The notes under the pieces are model-generated. The model saw nothing but the letters and a program-made list of their open reading frames with translations. It was not told the origin of the DNA and made no database searches. Shown here one piece after another: positions 21,601 to 30,346 of a stretch of DNA of 64,000 nt. The position numbers and the translations under genes are program-made. The DNA is from UBA11346 sp038318565 (lineage in GTDB: Bacteria; Planctomycetota; UBA11346), in the NCBI GenBank assembly GCA_038318565.1, contig JBBQCI010000004.1, forward strand, positions 27,294 to 91,293, in the 5' to 3' direction. Position 1 is the first letter of the stretch; each line of letters begins with the position of its first letter.

Positions 21601-22162
21601 GCGCAGCGTCCTGTTGGCCGATGATCCGGCTGCCACCGAATCCGAGATCAACGCTGCATTGACCGTCATGGCGGGCACCGCCCAGCCTGCCGCCGCCGCG
21701 GTTGAACTCGCTGCGGGTGGGATCCATGGCCGTCGCCATGCCCATCATGCCCTGCTACGTGCCGCGGTGCGTCGCCAGGACGAGGTGCTGTGTGGCGCCT
21801 ACCTCGGACGGCGAGCCGAATGGTGCGATGTTCGTGAAGCGCCTGGCGCGCAGATCGACGCGTTGCGTGCCGTTCTGCTGGCAGCCAGCGACGCTGACGC
21901 GGCACGTGCCCTGCTGGCCTCGGCTCATGAACGGCTCGGCGGTGACGCTGCTTCGACCACGATCCGTCAGGGGTTGGTCGCCTGTGCGGTGTCGGCGGCC
22001 CTGCTTGGTGCTGCTCAACCGGACCTGAAGGACCGCCTCACCGCCCTGCGCCGCGACCGGCCGGCTGCGGCCCCGGCGGTCGCTGCCCTCGAACGGGCGC
22101 TGGCTCTGCATCCGGATACCAAGGCTGGACTGGCCGAGGCGCTGCCGCTGCTATCGCGTTGA
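18677..22162 (+). CDS. Large protein of unknown function, alanine-rich
   Basis: 1161 residues that I do not recognise. Residues 1-108 form a folded-looking domain. Residues 111-240 are low complexity: an Ala/Val run, two copies of an 11-residue repeat (RGPRDGGMRDP/Q, about 146-166), Arg/Asp/Gln-rich text and Pro/Ala-rich linkers. From about 280 the protein is long and helical with ALxxxL patterns, including a likely coiled coil at about 370-560. A mixed alpha/beta part follows at 565-760 (LVVAVSGIRGRGEKGRRPGHIVGLLLNG, TTVAVELPAW), then more helical repeats to the end. There is no signal peptide or membrane helix, so it is probably cytoplasmic. It stands alone between two tRNA genes. Confidence 0.8.
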   Translation: MIASPSQRWSSAVHDIFACARGRLPASFLERKLADLGLAAVKPLPNAELPRFEKAIDLVNALIAGRPAPGGLRPDAAMDACFPTDHATLGAMRTLADEYIVSMRPQKAKKTAAAAAVAVAVATAPPAGGPVAAPPEGDARPQRDQRGPRDGGMRDPRGPRDGGMRDQRDQRPQREYRERPAPAALPPRPPRILWEAWLGRHLAEAAARPQVQPVVPVPATSESAPADAVPAPSADGAQPALSPVVAAPPAAIAPVEVFVPAALATWQVDGDAKRMLARIRERVAQVVAAKVAGADQAPAIREVAFAVLRPPLPVRDDLRGLILEHLQAQGVQLTMAALYPPPPVAALRRDWEGLLAARGPEDPGVINAWKRLIDAHPEAKAKLESERAKELDDLIHRLGAIARAEGEEAPAARDTRARIEARFAGTAERLASELAQVRTAAEAIAAAGRLVAERSWADPAVLEAIAALDGPSRDRLQAQRRHELDELERRFRAALKEHGPEGEATVAAQVRLAERFPDEGSQAGERMARVRRGDELAQQEQERRAAGRSLSAVHLGTAEHRLTRLKPQNAWRLVVAVSGIRGRGEKGRRPGHIVGLLLNGPTAHGPVEATWRAAECASLDEMDAVVQAVADREIGVIGLPLADCPERSESWADGVHALAALVALALPVSAATTVAVELPAWADGVDRAALTVALAALGSDRGISLSLVNSSDHAPALAEAVAWSWGGRRETEAARIRQSGLATCLLEPGPTLSDVLTHLPVGTLPAWSVWTALLGEAATDAGGLAEALLARIGARIGADAESALALQRHLTGLARGRIADAPRLAGELAWLEAHGSAQLRPRDRLRLDASLVSTQAAAGSLTAAAVTKLGLRLAELRDDLPAEVVETALHAAASAREALEVEHAEALIAPWARTEAIACGGRANFIRLAEERARIAAVEGRWKDARKQLERAEEAAGRLADDQDRAGAQGRLTCLRSVLLADDPAATESEINAALTVMAGTAQPAAAAVELAAGGIHGRRHAHHALLRAAVRRQDEVLCGAYLGRRAEWCDVREAPGAQIDALRAVLLAASDADAARALLASAHERLGGDAASTTIRQGLVACAVSAALLGAAQPDLKDRLTALRRDRPAAAPAVAALERALALHPDTKAGLAEALPLLSR
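19010..19042 (+). repeat. GCTGYA hexamer repeat inside the 1161-residue gene
   Basis: Five and a half tandem copies of GCTGCA/GCTGTA encode an alternating Ala-Ala/Ala-Val run (residues 112-122). Such in-frame hexamers can expand or contract without a frameshift. Confidence 0.8.
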
Positions 22163-22288
22163 GGGTACGTTCACGACGTTAAACACGCTCACCATGCGCA
22201 TCATGGCAAGAGCGCTCACCGCGGTACAATCCACAAGGCGGCCAAGTCGATCTGATCGGCTCAGGGCGCACGTCCATGCGCTTCGGGG

Positions 22289-23455
22289 TCAGGGAGCGTC
22301 GTGTAGGGCATGATCGGCAATCGCATCATCTCCCCGCCAGATCCGCATCTGAGTCCATGGTTCGTCTGGCGTCGTCCAGAATAGATCGGTGTCCGGCAGG
22401 CCCAACGGTAAAAAGGCCGTGCTGGCCAGATACAGACTGCCGGTCGAGATGTAATTCTCCATCAGTCCGGCCTGATTGCCGCATAGCCCAGGCAGGAGCC
22501 AACCCAAGCTGTCGTACGTGCCCGGTGGGTCGAGCGTTCTGGCGATCATCGCCTCAAGCGCGCAGCGCACCTGCGCCGGCGCCAGCTCGGCGGGTAGGCG
22601 ATGCTGTAGGGCGGCTTGGGCCAGATGCTGGAATGCTCCGCAGCGATAGGTCAGGCTGCGACCGATGGGCGGAAAGCTACCGTCGGCGGCGATCATTCGT
22701 TCCTGTACGGCGGCCGCCCGGCGGAATCGTTCATCGACCTTGATGCGCATCTGTGACCACGCCCCGCTTGCGCCGGCCGGTTCAGGCAGGCTGGCGAGCA
22801 GGTCCACCAGCATCGGTTGGATGACGAAACTGTTGTAGTAATCCCAGTGGAAGCGGGATCCGTCGCCATAGGCACCGTCGCCGGCGTACCACAATTCATG
22901 CGAGCGCAGCGCGTGGTCGACACGCATGGGATCCCACGGCTTGCCGAGCCGAAGCAGCCCGGCCTCAATCAGAGCGGAGAAGAGCAGCCAGTTGCAGTGG
23001 TAGGGCAGGCGGTCGCGGACGCCGGCGAAGGCGTTGGCCAGGTGGCTGCGCGTGGTTTCCGTCAACGTGTCAGTCAAAGCACGAGGGGCGCGCAGCAGGG
23101 CGTGGGCGAGGAAGGCGAGATCGACGATCGGCTGCTGGCCATGCGCAACATTGACATGATCAGAATGAGCCGGATCCAGGGCGTTGGCAATGCTCTGCTG
23201 GGCCAGCAGGGTTGCGTGCTGCCGCAGCTGTCGTTCAGCAGCGTCGCCTCCATCCGAATCCAACCACGGCGCCAAGCCGGCCAGCGCCCGTGCTACAGCC
23301 TCAAGATGGGTGTATTGCATGCGGTCGGCCGAATCGGCCTCTGCTGCACATCGAAGCGGCAGGCGCTCATGTAACTGACCCGCGGCGGAGGCTTCCAGTA
23401 CCGGACCGACCATGGTCCACAGCCGCTTGATCCATTGCGTACGCGGGTTGCTCAT
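22289..23455 (-). CDS. DUF2264 domain protein
   Basis: 388 residues matching DUF2264 (PF10022), an alpha/alpha-barrel family found with polysaccharide-degradation genes. Typical stretches are YHCNWLLFSALIEAGLL, WYAGDGAYGDGSRFHWDYYNSFVIQPML (near the middle), IGRSLTYRCGAF and LGWLLPGLCGNQAGLMENYISTGSLYLAS. A role in glycan breakdown is likely from family context, but the reaction is unestablished. There is no signal peptide. It is monocistronic on the minus strand and lies downstream of tRNA-Arg, separated from it by that tRNA's terminator. Confidence 0.88.
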   Translation of the reverse strand: MSNPRTQWIKRLWTMVGPVLEASAAGQLHERLPLRCAAEADSADRMQYTHLEAVARALAGLAPWLDSDGGDAAERQLRQHATLLAQQSIANALDPAHSDHVNVAHGQQPIVDLAFLAHALLRAPRALTDTLTETTRSHLANAFAGVRDRLPYHCNWLLFSALIEAGLLRLGKPWDPMRVDHALRSHELWYAGDGAYGDGSRFHWDYYNSFVIQPMLVDLLASLPEPAGASGAWSQMRIKVDERFRRAAAVQERMIAADGSFPPIGRSLTYRCGAFQHLAQAALQHRLPAELAPAQVRCALEAMIARTLDPPGTYDSLGWLLPGLCGNQAGLMENYISTGSLYLASTAFLPLGLPDTDLFWTTPDEPWTQMRIWRGDDAIADHALHDAP

Positions 23456-23519
23456 GACGGCCAGTGTGTCGCACCAGTCGGCCTGGTAAATGTCCAGGAA
23501 CCTTCCTATGAAAACGAAG

Positions 23520-23543
23520 AACCCCCGGTATTAACCGGGGGTT
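23520..23543 (-). terminator. Terminator of tRNA-Arg
   Basis: AACCCCCGGT / ACCGGGGGTT stem with a 4-base loop, followed on the minus strand by CTTCGTTTTC. Its core is nearly identical to the hairpin behind tRNA-Met at 18404-18435. Confidence 0.85.
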
Positions 23544-23549
23544 GTCGGT

Positions 23550-23626
<77 letters not shown>

Positions 23627-23679
23627 AGGATGCGTGGGAGTGTGGGCCTGGTCGCCGTATCGCAAGTCCTCGGCATCGC

Positions 23680-24489
23680 TTAGGCGCTGCGAAATCGTTC
23701 TGGGGCCAAACCGGTCCGTTCGCGGAAGGCACGGGCGAAATAACCCGCGTCGGAGAATCCGCAGGCCTGGGCGATCGCGGCAATCGGATCATCGGTGGTG
23801 TGCAGCAGCGCCATCGCCCGGCCGAGGCGGATCGATTGCAGAAACGGCTTGGGCGCCACCCCGACTAGGCGGGTGAAGCGCCGGGTCAGGACACTGCGGT
23901 CCTCGCCAAATTCGGTGGCCAAGCAAGAGATCGACAGACCCGGGTCGCCGGCATCGTCGATCAGGCGGCGGCGCAGGCGCTCGACCACGGCGTCGGAACC
24001 GTTTGCTGGAATCCCACCGGAAGCCGCCGCTGACAGCAGTTCCCAGGCGACTGCCGCAGCTGCGCGTTCGCTCGTCTGGGCGGGATCGGCGATCAGCGTA
24101 CGCAGGCGTTGGAACATCCGTTCTGGAGGGGGGCCGGCGGCCTTCGGCCACGGCGCCTGTAGTCCGAAGGCGGCCACGGACGCGTCGGCCAACGGACCAT
24201 CGACGGTGAACCACCAGTAGGCGGTGTCGGGCTCGAGGGCGCTGAGGCGGTGCCACGATTGGCTCGGATACACGAAAATCTCGCCTGGTCCTACGGTTAC
24301 GTCGCCCTCATCGGTTGTGAACACTACCCGTCCGGACAGGCCCCAATAAATCTGCACGAATGGACGTGGACGGATTTCCTCGATCTTCCCAGTAGCCACA
24401 TAGCGGTAGAGACCGAGCGATCGCAGGCCGAATGGCAGCGCGGCCGTAGGCATGCGAGACGGGCGGAAGAGGCTCCAGCGGTCAGTCAC
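23680..24489 (-). CDS. AraC family transcriptional regulator
   Basis: 269 residues. The N-terminal cupin-like sensor (FVQIYWGLSGRVVFTTDEGDVTVGPGEIFVYPSQSWHRL) is followed by the double helix-turn-helix (LSISCLATEFGEDRSVLTRRFTRLVG and DPIAAIAQACGFSDAGYFARAFRERTG). It is divergent from the sugar isomerase-like gene at 24576 with 86 bp between them, so it probably regulates that gene. The effector is unknown. Confidence 0.88.
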   Translation of the reverse strand: MTDRWSLFRPSRMPTAALPFGLRSLGLYRYVATGKIEEIRPRPFVQIYWGLSGRVVFTTDEGDVTVGPGEIFVYPSQSWHRLSALEPDTAYWWFTVDGPLADASVAAFGLQAPWPKAAGPPPERMFQRLRTLIADPAQTSERAAAAVAWELLSAAASGGIPANGSDAVVERLRRRLIDDAGDPGLSISCLATEFGEDRSVLTRRFTRLVGVAPKPFLQSIRLGRAMALLHTTDDPIAAIAQACGFSDAGYFARAFRERTGLAPERFRSA

Positions 24490-24575
24490 GTAAGTCGCAT
24501 CCCTGAAACGGAATTGTGATCGCCTTCAGGGATTTGAAAGCCTAGATTGAAACTAGACCTGTCACGGAGATCGTC

Positions 24576-25403
24576 ATGGATATCGGACTCTGCACGTCGG
24601 CTGCTGCCCACATCGACCTGCTTGCTGCCTCCACGGTGGACTACATCGAGGAGAATGTGCAGTCCTTCCTGGCGCCGCGTGATGGCGATGCGGCTGGTTG
24701 GCGGAATCGTCTGGAGGCAGCGCGCGCTAGCGGCAAACCGATCCGCTCGGCCAACTGCTTCCTGCCAAGTGATCTGCCCTGCATTGGGCCAGTGGTCGAT
24801 CGCACGGCGATCACGGCGTGGGCCAGCACGGCGTTCAAGCGGGCATCGCAGGCCGGCATCGCCACCATCGTTTTCGGTAGTGGAGCATCGCGGCAAATTC
24901 CAGAGGGATTCGACCGAGCGCAGGCGCGGGACCAGTTCGTCGGACTCCTGCGGATACTTGGCCCGATGGCTACGGCGCAGGGAGTCACTCTGGTTGTCGA
25001 ACCGCTGAACAGCAGCGAATGCAATTTTATCAATTCGCTTGCCGCAGGTGCAGACGTAGTGCGGGCGGCCAACGTCACCGGCGTGCGTCTGCTGGCCGAC
25101 ATCTACCACATGCTGCGCGACAACGAGGGGCCCGAAGCGATCGCCCCGGTAGCGGATCTGCTGGCCCATGCCCATATCGCCGAGTGCGCCAAGCGTACTG
25201 CTCCGGGGGTGGCCGGAGACGACTTCCTGCCCTATCTGCGGACGTTGCTTGCAGGGGGCTATCGTGGAGCGATGTCGCTCGAATGCAGTTGGAGCGATCT
25301 GACCTGCGAGTTACCGCGAGCGGTAGTCGAGTTGCGCCGGCAGGTTACGGCTGCGTCCAGCCAGGTGGCTGCTGCGTCCAGCCAGGTGGCTGTGGCGCGT
25401 TGA
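24576..25403 (+). CDS. Sugar phosphate isomerase/epimerase (xylose isomerase-like TIM barrel)
   Basis: 275 residues of the AP-endonuclease-2/xylose-isomerase-like superfamily. Metal-ligand regions are visible in order: YIEENVQSF, VVEPLNSSECNFI (Glu), LADIYHML (Asp, His), AHAHIAECAKR (His) and MSLECSW (Glu). It probably isomerises or epimerises a sugar; the substrate is unknown. It is divergent from an AraC regulator, which supports a catabolic role. The C-terminus ends in two copies of AASSQVA created by a 21-bp tandem duplication. clpS starts 30 bp downstream. Confidence 0.85.
   Translation: MDIGLCTSAAAHIDLLAASTVDYIEENVQSFLAPRDGDAAGWRNRLEAARASGKPIRSANCFLPSDLPCIGPVVDRTAITAWASTAFKRASQAGIATIVFGSGASRQIPEGFDRAQARDQFVGLLRILGPMATAQGVTLVVEPLNSSECNFINSLAAGADVVRAANVTGVRLLADIYHMLRDNEGPEAIAPVADLLAHAHIAECAKRTAPGVAGDDFLPYLRTLLAGGYRGAMSLECSWSDLTCELPRAVVELRRQVTAASSQVAAASSQVAVAR
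25350..25391 (+). repeat. Perfect 21-bp tandem duplication at the end of the isomerase gene
   Basis: GCTGCGTCCAGCCAGGTGGC(T) occurs twice in a row without mismatch. It adds seven residues (AASSQVA) to the C-terminus and keeps the frame. Confidence 0.95.
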
Positions 25404-25433
25404 TCGCCGCCCAGGCCTGGCATCCTTGCGGCC

Positions 25434-25754
25434 ATGCCAGAGCCGGGCGGCAATCCCTTCACGCAGCCAGACAGCGCCACCTCGACCACGGTCGAACACG
25501 GATGGAAGGTTATCCTGTTCAATGACGAAGTGACTCCATTTGAACTGGTCATCCTGGCGCTGCAGAAAGTCTGTGCTCTGTCCGAGGAAGTTGCCGAAAT
25601 GGTGGCGATGGAGGCGCATGAGCAGGACAGCGCGGTGGCACGCAGCGGCCTGACCCAGGACGAAGCCGAGGCACATTGCGTAAAGATGAAGGCGTTGACG
25701 CGGATTCCGCGGTTGTGCCCAGGGGTGAAATGCGCAGCTGAGCAGGACGTCTAG
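25434..25754 (+). CDS. clpS: ATP-dependent Clp protease adaptor ClpS
   Basis: 106 residues. The ClpS core is clear from WKVILFNDEVTPFELVILAL onward, with the FNDE/VTP segment that contacts the ClpA N-domain, MVAMEAHEQDSAVA and DEAEAHCVKMKAL. ClpS delivers N-degron substrates (Leu, Phe, Trp, Tyr ends) to ClpAP. About 23 unconserved residues precede the core, as is normal for the flexible ClpS tail. No clpA lies in the window. Confidence 0.94.
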   Translation: MPEPGGNPFTQPDSATSTTVEHGWKVILFNDEVTPFELVILALQKVCALSEEVAEMVAMEAHEQDSAVARSGLTQDEAEAHCVKMKALTRIPRLCPGVKCAAEQDV

Positions 25755-25763
25755 CCTCGGGTT

Positions 25764-26399
25764 CTATTCCGCCTTATCGCGTCGCAGTTGCCAACTCGCC
25801 AGCGCACCGCCGATGAAGCCGCCGAGATGCATCTGCCAACTGATCAATTGGGCCTTGTTGGTCCCGGTGGGCATCATGCCCGGAACCAGACCCGAAAGCA
25901 GCACGCCGATCGGGATGGCGAGCAGGAATGCTCCCCAGCTACGTCTGAACAGGCCGTTGCAGACCAGGAAACCAACCAGGCCGAAGATGATGCCGCTGGC
26001 CCCAATGTGCACCGATCCGGCCGGTGCGATCAGCCAGGTAAGAGTGGCCGAAACGATCGCGCTGTAGATGGCGGCTAAGGCGGTCAGCTTCTGGCTGTAC
26101 CAGCAGCAGACCAAGCCAAGGACGAGTAGACCGACGCTGTTGCTGGCGATGTGCTGGATGTTGGCGTGCAGGATGTGGCAGCCGGCGATACCCCACAGAC
26201 CGTCAAGTTCGCGCGGACGCAGACCGAGCCAATTGGCCAGCCAGATGCCGTCAGGTTGCGCAGCCCAACCGAACAGCCGGGCCAGACCACCGCCGAAGAC
26301 GCGCAGCAGAATGTCGACCGCGAAGACCAGCCACAGGAAAGCGATCCAGGTTGAAACCAGGATCAGGCTGGATGTCTGGGTCGTTCCGCGTTCAGCCAT
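25764..26399 (-). CDS. Rhomboid family intramembrane serine protease
   Basis: 211 residues with six or more membrane helices. The catalytic Ser135 lies in HIGASGIIFG (GxSG) and the catalytic His191 in WQMHLGGFIGGAL; the oxyanion region is HIASNS around Asn87. Rhomboids cut membrane-anchored substrates within the bilayer. The ATG at 26399 is chosen because upstream residues would be arginine-rich read-through. It is convergent with clpS and lies downstream of the OmpA-type gene, separated by a hairpin. A C-terminally tagged surface protein (58416-59908) in this window shows that membrane-linked sorting occurs here, but nothing ties the two together. Confidence 0.9.
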   Translation of the reverse strand: MAERGTTQTSSLILVSTWIAFLWLVFAVDILLRVFGGGLARLFGWAAQPDGIWLANWLGLRPRELDGLWGIAGCHILHANIQHIASNSVGLLVLGLVCCWYSQKLTALAAIYSAIVSATLTWLIAPAGSVHIGASGIIFGLVGFLVCNGLFRRSWGAFLLAIPIGVLLSGLVPGMMPTGTNKAQLISWQMHLGGFIGGALASWQLRRDKAE

Positions 26400-26435
26400 A
26401 GTGCGTGGTATGTGGTTGGCAGTGCCAGGACAACA

Positions 26436-26465
26436 ACACAGCCGGGCGCAAGCGCCCGGCTGTGT
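26436..26465 (-). terminator. Terminator of the OmpA-type lipoprotein gene
   Basis: A 14-bp stem (ACACAGCCGGGCGC / GCGCCCGGCTGTGT) with a minimal loop. On the minus strand it is followed by TGTTGTCC, a weak U-rich tail. Confidence 0.7.
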
Positions 26466-26490
26466 ACACGTCAGGTCCTGGTCGGACAGC

Positions 26491-27129
26491 TTACTTGGAC
26501 GTCGGGATGACGACGATCTCGACGCGGCGGTTCTTCTGCCGGCTGTCGGCCGAGGTGTTGGGCACCAGTGGGCGCTCCATGCCATAGCCGGCCAGGCCGA
26601 GTTGCTTGGAGGCGATACCGCGGCTTTCGAGGTAGAGCAGCACCTCGCGGGCGCGACCGGCCGAAAGATCCCAGTTGTCGGTCCAGGTGTTCTTCGAACG
26701 GGTGATCTTCTGGTCGTCGGTGTAGCCGATGACGCGGACGTTGTGACCCGGGAAGCGGTCCTTGATGACGGCCACGGCCTTGTTGAGCGCAGCCTTGGAC
26801 TGGGCGCTGAGAGTGGCCGAGCCGCTCTTGAAGAGGACTTCGCTTTCGATCGACAAAACGACTTCGACCGGGCGGTCGCTGACGTCGATATCGCTACCGA
26901 CTTCGGACTGGATGTTCTTCAGCGACGACTTGCCGTCGCCCTTGGCCTTGGCTTCTTTGACCTCGCCATCGTTCTTCTTGTAGAGCTGGTCTTCCAATTC
27001 CTTGATCTGACGCTTGTACTCGTCGATCTCGACATCCTTGTAGCCGAGCTCGCGCTCGTCGCCACAGCCGGCGAGTGAGAGGGCCGCAAAGGCAGCGAGT
27101 CCGAGGACGAGGGGGCGCAGGTGGATCAT
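26491..27129 (-). CDS. OmpA-family peptidoglycan-binding lipoprotein
   Basis: 212 residues. The signal sequence ends in a lipobox (LSLAGC, Cys22). Residues 35-60 form a charged coiled-coil-like segment. The C-terminal OmpA domain starts near residue 90 (LSIESEVLFKSGSATLS) and contains VRVIGYTDDQK, WDLSAGRAREVLLYL, GYGMERP and NRRVEIVV, the residues that grip diaminopimelate in peptidoglycan. It probably tethers the outer membrane to the wall. leuB lies 44 bp upstream on the same strand, but functional linkage is unlikely. Confidence 0.92.
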   Translation of the reverse strand: MIHLRPLVLGLAAFAALSLAGCGDERELGYKDVEIDEYKRQIKELEDQLYKKNDGEVKEAKAKGDGKSSLKNIQSEVGSDIDVSDRPVEVVLSIESEVLFKSGSATLSAQSKAALNKAVAVIKDRFPGHNVRVIGYTDDQKITRSKNTWTDNWDLSAGRAREVLLYLESRGIASKQLGLAGYGMERPLVPNTSADSRQKNRRVEIVVIPTSK

Positions 27130-27173
27130 GGGTCAGAATTTAAGCGTACCGGGAAGGGTTGGCAAGGATGTGC

Positions 27174-28256
<1,083 letters not shown>

Positions 28257-28259
28257 GCT

Positions 28260-28278
28260 GCCTCCGTCGTTAGGAGGC
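28260..28278 (-). promoter_or_regulatory. Hairpin covering the leuB ribosome binding site
   Basis: On the minus strand GCCTCC and GGAGGC pair around a 7-base loop; the second arm contains the GGAGG Shine-Dalgarno, 4 bases before the leuB ATG at 28256. Pairing would hide the ribosome site. It could tune translation, or be chance in GC-rich DNA. Confidence 0.4.
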
Positions 28279-28421
28279 GGAACGCTAGCGAGCGGAATGG
28301 CTCGGCAAGTTCAGTCGAGGACCGTCGGGACTGATTATCGCCGTGTGCTGCACCGGCAACCGGCTTGCGCCTGTCGCCCAGGCGTTAGCGTCGACCTCCC
28401 GCCCCGAAAGACGACCCGACC

Positions 28422-28886
28422 GTGCGCTGCCCCTATTGCAACCAGGACGATGACCGCGTGCTCGATTCGCGCGCCACCGACGACGGCACGGCCATACGCC
28501 GGCGCCGCGCGTGCAACGCATGCAGCAAGCGTTTCACCACCTACGAACGCATCGAGGGCGACGAGCAGATCCGGGTGGTCAAACGGGATGGCCGCATCCA
28601 GTCGTTCGACCGGCGCAAGGTCCTGCAAGGCATGCTGACGGCGTGCGAAAAACGCCCGGTCCCAGGGGACGTTCTGGAGGCCGCCGCGAACCGCATCCAG
28701 CAGACTATTCTCGGCGAGGGCGAACGCGAAGTAACCACTCGCCGGGTCGGCGAACTGGTCATGGAAGAGCTGCGCAAGATGGACCAAGTGGCCTACGTGC
28801 GCTTCGCCTCGGTCTACCGCCAGTTCAAGGACATCGACGAGTTCATCGCCGAGGTCGGCCGGGTCATCCGCAAGGATGTGCCGTGA
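28422..28886 (+). CDS. nrdR: Transcriptional repressor NrdR
   Basis: 154 residues, the standard NrdR length. It senses ATP/dATP and represses ribonucleotide reductase genes. The N-terminal zinc ribbon uses Cys3, Cys6 (CPYC), Cys31 and Cys34 (CNAC). The ATP-cone follows from RVVKRDGRIQSFDRRKV and ends with YVRFASVYRQFKDIDEF. The GTG at 28422 starts directly at the zinc ribbon. Its stop overlaps the GTG start of the next gene as GTGA, so the two are coupled. No NrdR box is seen upstream. Confidence 0.96.
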   Translation: MRCPYCNQDDDRVLDSRATDDGTAIRRRRACNACSKRFTTYERIEGDEQIRVVKRDGRIQSFDRRKVLQGMLTACEKRPVPGDVLEAAANRIQQTILGEGEREVTTRRVGELVMEELRKMDQVAYVRFASVYRQFKDIDEFIAEVGRVIRKDVP

Positions 28887-30298
28887 GGCCGGCGAATGTC
28901 ATCAAGCGCGACGGCAGCGCGGTGCCGTTCCAGCCGGTGCGCATCGCCCAGGCGATCAGCCGGGCGTTGTCGGCGGTGGGTGCGCGTGACGACGGCTTGT
29001 CTGACGAACTGGCCCGGGTGGTTGAAGAACATCTGGTTCGCACCGTCGAGCGTGCCGCGGTCGGCCTTGAAGAGGTCCAGGACGCCGTCGTACACGTGCT
29101 GCAGGAAAGCGGCAATTACGAGGTCGCCATCGCCTACGCGCGCTATCGCGATGCGCGCGAGCGCGCTCGGCGCGAACGTCGGGCGCGAGGAGAACGCAAC
29201 GTTCCGCTCCATCTTGATGTCGTCGAAGCTGACGGCCGTCAGCGCACCTGGAGCTCGGACTGGCTGGTCGACCGCTTGGCTAGGCGCCATGATCTGACCG
29301 GTATGCAGGCCGCCGACGTGGTCGCAGTGGTCGAGGATCAGCTGGTTCAGAGCCCGGCGACCGAGCTGACCGTTGCGCTGGTCGACGCCTTGGTTGAAGC
29401 CGCCCTGGTGCGCCTCGGGCTGACCAGCAACGCGCTGCATCATGGCGATGTGCGCGTCCCGCGGGAGGAGCTGACCCAGGCCCTGGCCAGTGCTGACGGT
29501 GGTCAGGCCTTGGCAGCTGCCGGTCGTGCCGCCTTCCGCCAGGAGGCAGCGCTGGGCACCCTACCGCAAGCCGTCGCCAAGCTGTGGAGCCGCGGACGTT
29601 TGTGGGTCGACGGGCTCGATGATCCGCTGCGGGGTGCTCAGCATACCGTGGTGATCGAGCAGGCCGGCAATCCCTGGCAGGTGATCGCCCATGCGGCAGC
29701 CCAGGCGATCACCGCTTCTGGTGACTGGCGTCGGGTACGCATCGTGCTGCCGCCGTCGATCCTGGGGCACCTTGAGCGTGGCTCCACGCTACTGCACGAG
29801 CCGATCATCGCGATTGCCCGTATCGCCCAAATTCTGCTCTACTGCGACGGCCGGACGCCATTGCTGGAACGCTGGCCCTTCGCCGGCGGCAACATCGGCC
29901 TGGCGATCTACAACGACGACTTCCTACTCGCGCGCCAGCTGGCCGAACGCGGCCTGCCGCTGCTGTCGGGGGCGCAATACGCTCGCGGCGGGTGGCATCA
30001 CCGCGTATCGGTCGAAGTGGCGCTGAACGCCCAGGGTCTTGAACACGAATGGTCGCAGCTCGACCTGCTGGCGATGGGTGTGGCGACGGCCGCCACGGTG
30101 CGACTGGCGCGTCTGCCCGAAGCCCTGCGTGGCGGTGACCTGCGCTTTGCGATCTACGGCCTCGCCGCTGCCAGCCCTTCGGCCGACTACCTCGAACGCC
30201 AAGTCATCCAGGAAGGGCAGCGCCAGGGCATGGTGTTCACCCGCGCCGCCAACCTGCCGGCCGAAGCCTGCGCGCATCTTGGGCGGCTGCTGGAGTAG
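28883..30298 (+). CDS. ATP-cone protein resembling a degenerate ribonucleotide reductase fragment
   Basis: 471 residues. Residues 2-95 are a clear ATP-cone (NVIKRDGSAVPFQPVRIAQAI, then ESGNYEVAIAYARYRDARERAR). Residues 105-185 look like a second, degenerate cone-like segment (VVEADGRQRTWSSDWLVDRL). The rest has stretches that recall the N-terminal body of class III reductases (AVAKLWSRGRLWVDGLDDP), followed by helical text with no recognised motif. Only two cysteines are visible, both near the C-terminus, and there is no glycyl-radical motif, so reductase activity is unlikely. Coupling to nrdR by a GTGA overlap suggests a nucleotide-sensing partner or pseudo-enzyme. Function is inferred only. 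Confidence 0.75.
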   Translation: MRPANVIKRDGSAVPFQPVRIAQAISRALSAVGARDDGLSDELARVVEEHLVRTVERAAVGLEEVQDAVVHVLQESGNYEVAIAYARYRDARERARRERRARGERNVPLHLDVVEADGRQRTWSSDWLVDRLARRHDLTGMQAADVVAVVEDQLVQSPATELTVALVDALVEAALVRLGLTSNALHHGDVRVPREELTQALASADGGQALAAAGRAAFRQEAALGTLPQAVAKLWSRGRLWVDGLDDPLRGAQHTVVIEQAGNPWQVIAHAAAQAITASGDWRRVRIVLPPSILGHLERGSTLLHEPIIAIARIAQILLYCDGRTPLLERWPFAGGNIGLAIYNDDFLLARQLAERGLPLLSGAQYARGGWHHRVSVEVALNAQGLEHEWSQLDLLAMGVATAATVRLARLPEALRGGDLRFAIYGLAAASPSADYLERQVIQEGQRQGMVFTRAANLPAEACAHLGRLLE

Positions 30299-30346
30299 CT
30301 GAGATCTCTGGGCTGTCGGCATTCTGCCTACAGCTGCCTTACCGTG

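Noticed and set aside
28511..28882. N-terminal extension of the ATP-cone protein frame upstream of 28883
   Set aside because: It is an out-of-frame reading of nrdR; the ATP-cone domain begins at the GTG at 28883.
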